From Microbulbifer sp. Q7 (GTDB lineage Bacteria; Pseudomonadota; Gammaproteobacteria; Pseudomonadales; Cellvibrionaceae), in contig NZ_LROY01000001.1 in NCBI RefSeq assembly GCF_001639145.1, positions 808,501 through 872,500 on the forward strand: 64,000 nucleotides of DNA, read 5' to 3'. Made by a program: the position numbers and the translations under genes. Shown here piece after piece: positions 63,487 to 64,000 of the stretch (position 1 is its first letter; each line of letters starts with the position of its first letter). A model generated the notes under the pieces. The model saw only the letters and a program-made list of their open reading frames with translations. It was not told where the DNA came from and did no database searches.

Positions 63487-64000
63487 TCAATCGGGTTTTG
63501 TGATCGGATACTCCCCGTCGAGTTCCGCCACTTCCCGCGCCACCTGCCCCGGGGATCCGGTGCGACGTGCCAGTATGTCGTAGGCCACCGGCACGATGTA
63601 CACGGTAAACAGGGTCGCCGCCAGTACCCCGAACAACACCACGGTGCCGATCACCGCGCGGGTTTCCGAGCCAGCGCCAGAGGAAAGCAGCAGCGGCAGC
63701 GAGCCGGCGGCGGTGGTGATGCCGGTCATCAGGATTGGCCGCAGGCGGGTTTCCGCGGCCTGGCGCAATGCCTGGCCGAACTCCACACCGCGATCTCTCA
63801 GCTGGTTGGCGAACTCCACGATCAGAATACCGTTCTTGGCCGCCAGCCCCACCAGCATGATCAGGCCCACCTGGCTGTAGATATTCAGCGACTGGTTGGT
63901 AAGCAGCAGGCCGAGCAGGGCGCCGGCCATGGCCAGGGGCACGGTGAACATGATCACCAGCGGGTGGATAAAGCTCTCGAACTGGGCGGCGAGCACCAGG
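63487..64000 (-). CDS. RND efflux transporter, C-terminal part (5' end outside window)
   Basis: The last about 171 residues of an AcrB/HAE1-type inner-membrane RND pump, entering at LVLAAQFESFIHPLVIM. VPLAMAGALLGLLL, VGLIMLVGLAAKNGILIVEFANQ, and LRPILMTGITTAAGSLPLLL are canonical membrane helices 10-12 motifs. The C-terminus ends in ELDGEYPITKPD. The gene continues beyond 64000, where the membrane-fusion partner is also likely to lie. Substrate cannot be told from this part. Confidence 0.93.
   Translation of the reverse strand, partial: LVLAAQFESFIHPLVIMFTVPLAMAGALLGLLLTNQSLNIYSQVGLIMLVGLAAKNGILIVEFANQLRDRGVEFGQALRQAAETRLRPILMTGITTAAGSLPLLLSSGAGSETRAVIGTVVLFGVLAATLFTVYIVPVAYDILARRTGSPGQVAREVAELDGEYPITKPD

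Overview
The window reads as chromosomal DNA of a GC-rich (visually high-50s percent) marine-type gammaproteobacterium. The gene order tRNA-Leu / rnr - rlmB - rpsF - rpsR - membrane protein - rplI - dnaB, the divergent smp-like/serB pair and a DUF3094 protein are what one sees in Pseudomonas and its Cellvibrionales relatives. Microbulbifer or a close relative is my guess from memory of protein style; it is not proven by the sequence.

Layout. (1) 1-23.1 kb is a nearly complete type VI secretion system (T6SS). It contains tssJ-K-L-M-tagF, then after a terminator an accessory gene and tssA-B-C, then after a second terminator a tssC paralogue and tssE-F-G-H (clpV). Convergent to these is the tube/spike group hcp, vgrG, a small unknown gene and a PAAR tip gene. 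(2) 23.7-26.3 kb is a Ser/Thr kinase with a periplasmic formylglycine-generating-enzyme-like domain (PpkA type). Together with TagF it suggests post-translational control of the T6SS. (3) 26.4-38.9 kb is a two-partner secretion pair: an FhaC/ShlB transporter and a giant (about 3,480 residue) TpsA exoprotein with about 1.98 kb internal super-repeats. A bidirectional terminator separates it from a tRNA-Leu(CAG) gene on the minus strand. (4) 39.3-43.1 kb holds rnr and rlmB. (5) 43.2-46.7 kb is an accessory block inside otherwise conserved synteny: ECF sigma factor, zinc-finger anti-sigma factor, a secreted Ala-rich helical protein and a TPR plus beta-barrel outer-membrane protein. (6) 47-51 kb holds rpsF, rpsR, a membrane protein, rplI and dnaB.

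(7) 51-64 kb is mixed housekeeping and metabolism: an L,D-transpeptidase, bioD, an acyl-CoA dehydrogenase behind PsrA-like operators, a DUF3094 protein, an iodotyrosine-deiodinase-like flavoprotein, an EVE-domain protein, a LytS/LytTR two-component pair, a NarL/LuxR-type regulator, a 3-hydroxybutyrate dehydrogenase, two small lipoproteins, an Smp/AhpA-like membrane protein, serB, a 57-residue lipoprotein and the end of an RND pump.

The T6SS genes encode the membrane complex (TssJLM), baseplate (TssAEFGK), sheath (TssBC), tube and spike (Hcp, VgrG, PAAR) and recycling ATPase (ClpV). No obvious toxin or immunity gene is visible, and TagH/PppA are not in the window. The most unusual items are the ECF/Ala-rich/TPR-barrel block, the two-domain accessory protein before tssA, the second sheath paralogue behind its own terminator, and the architecture of the giant TpsA protein.
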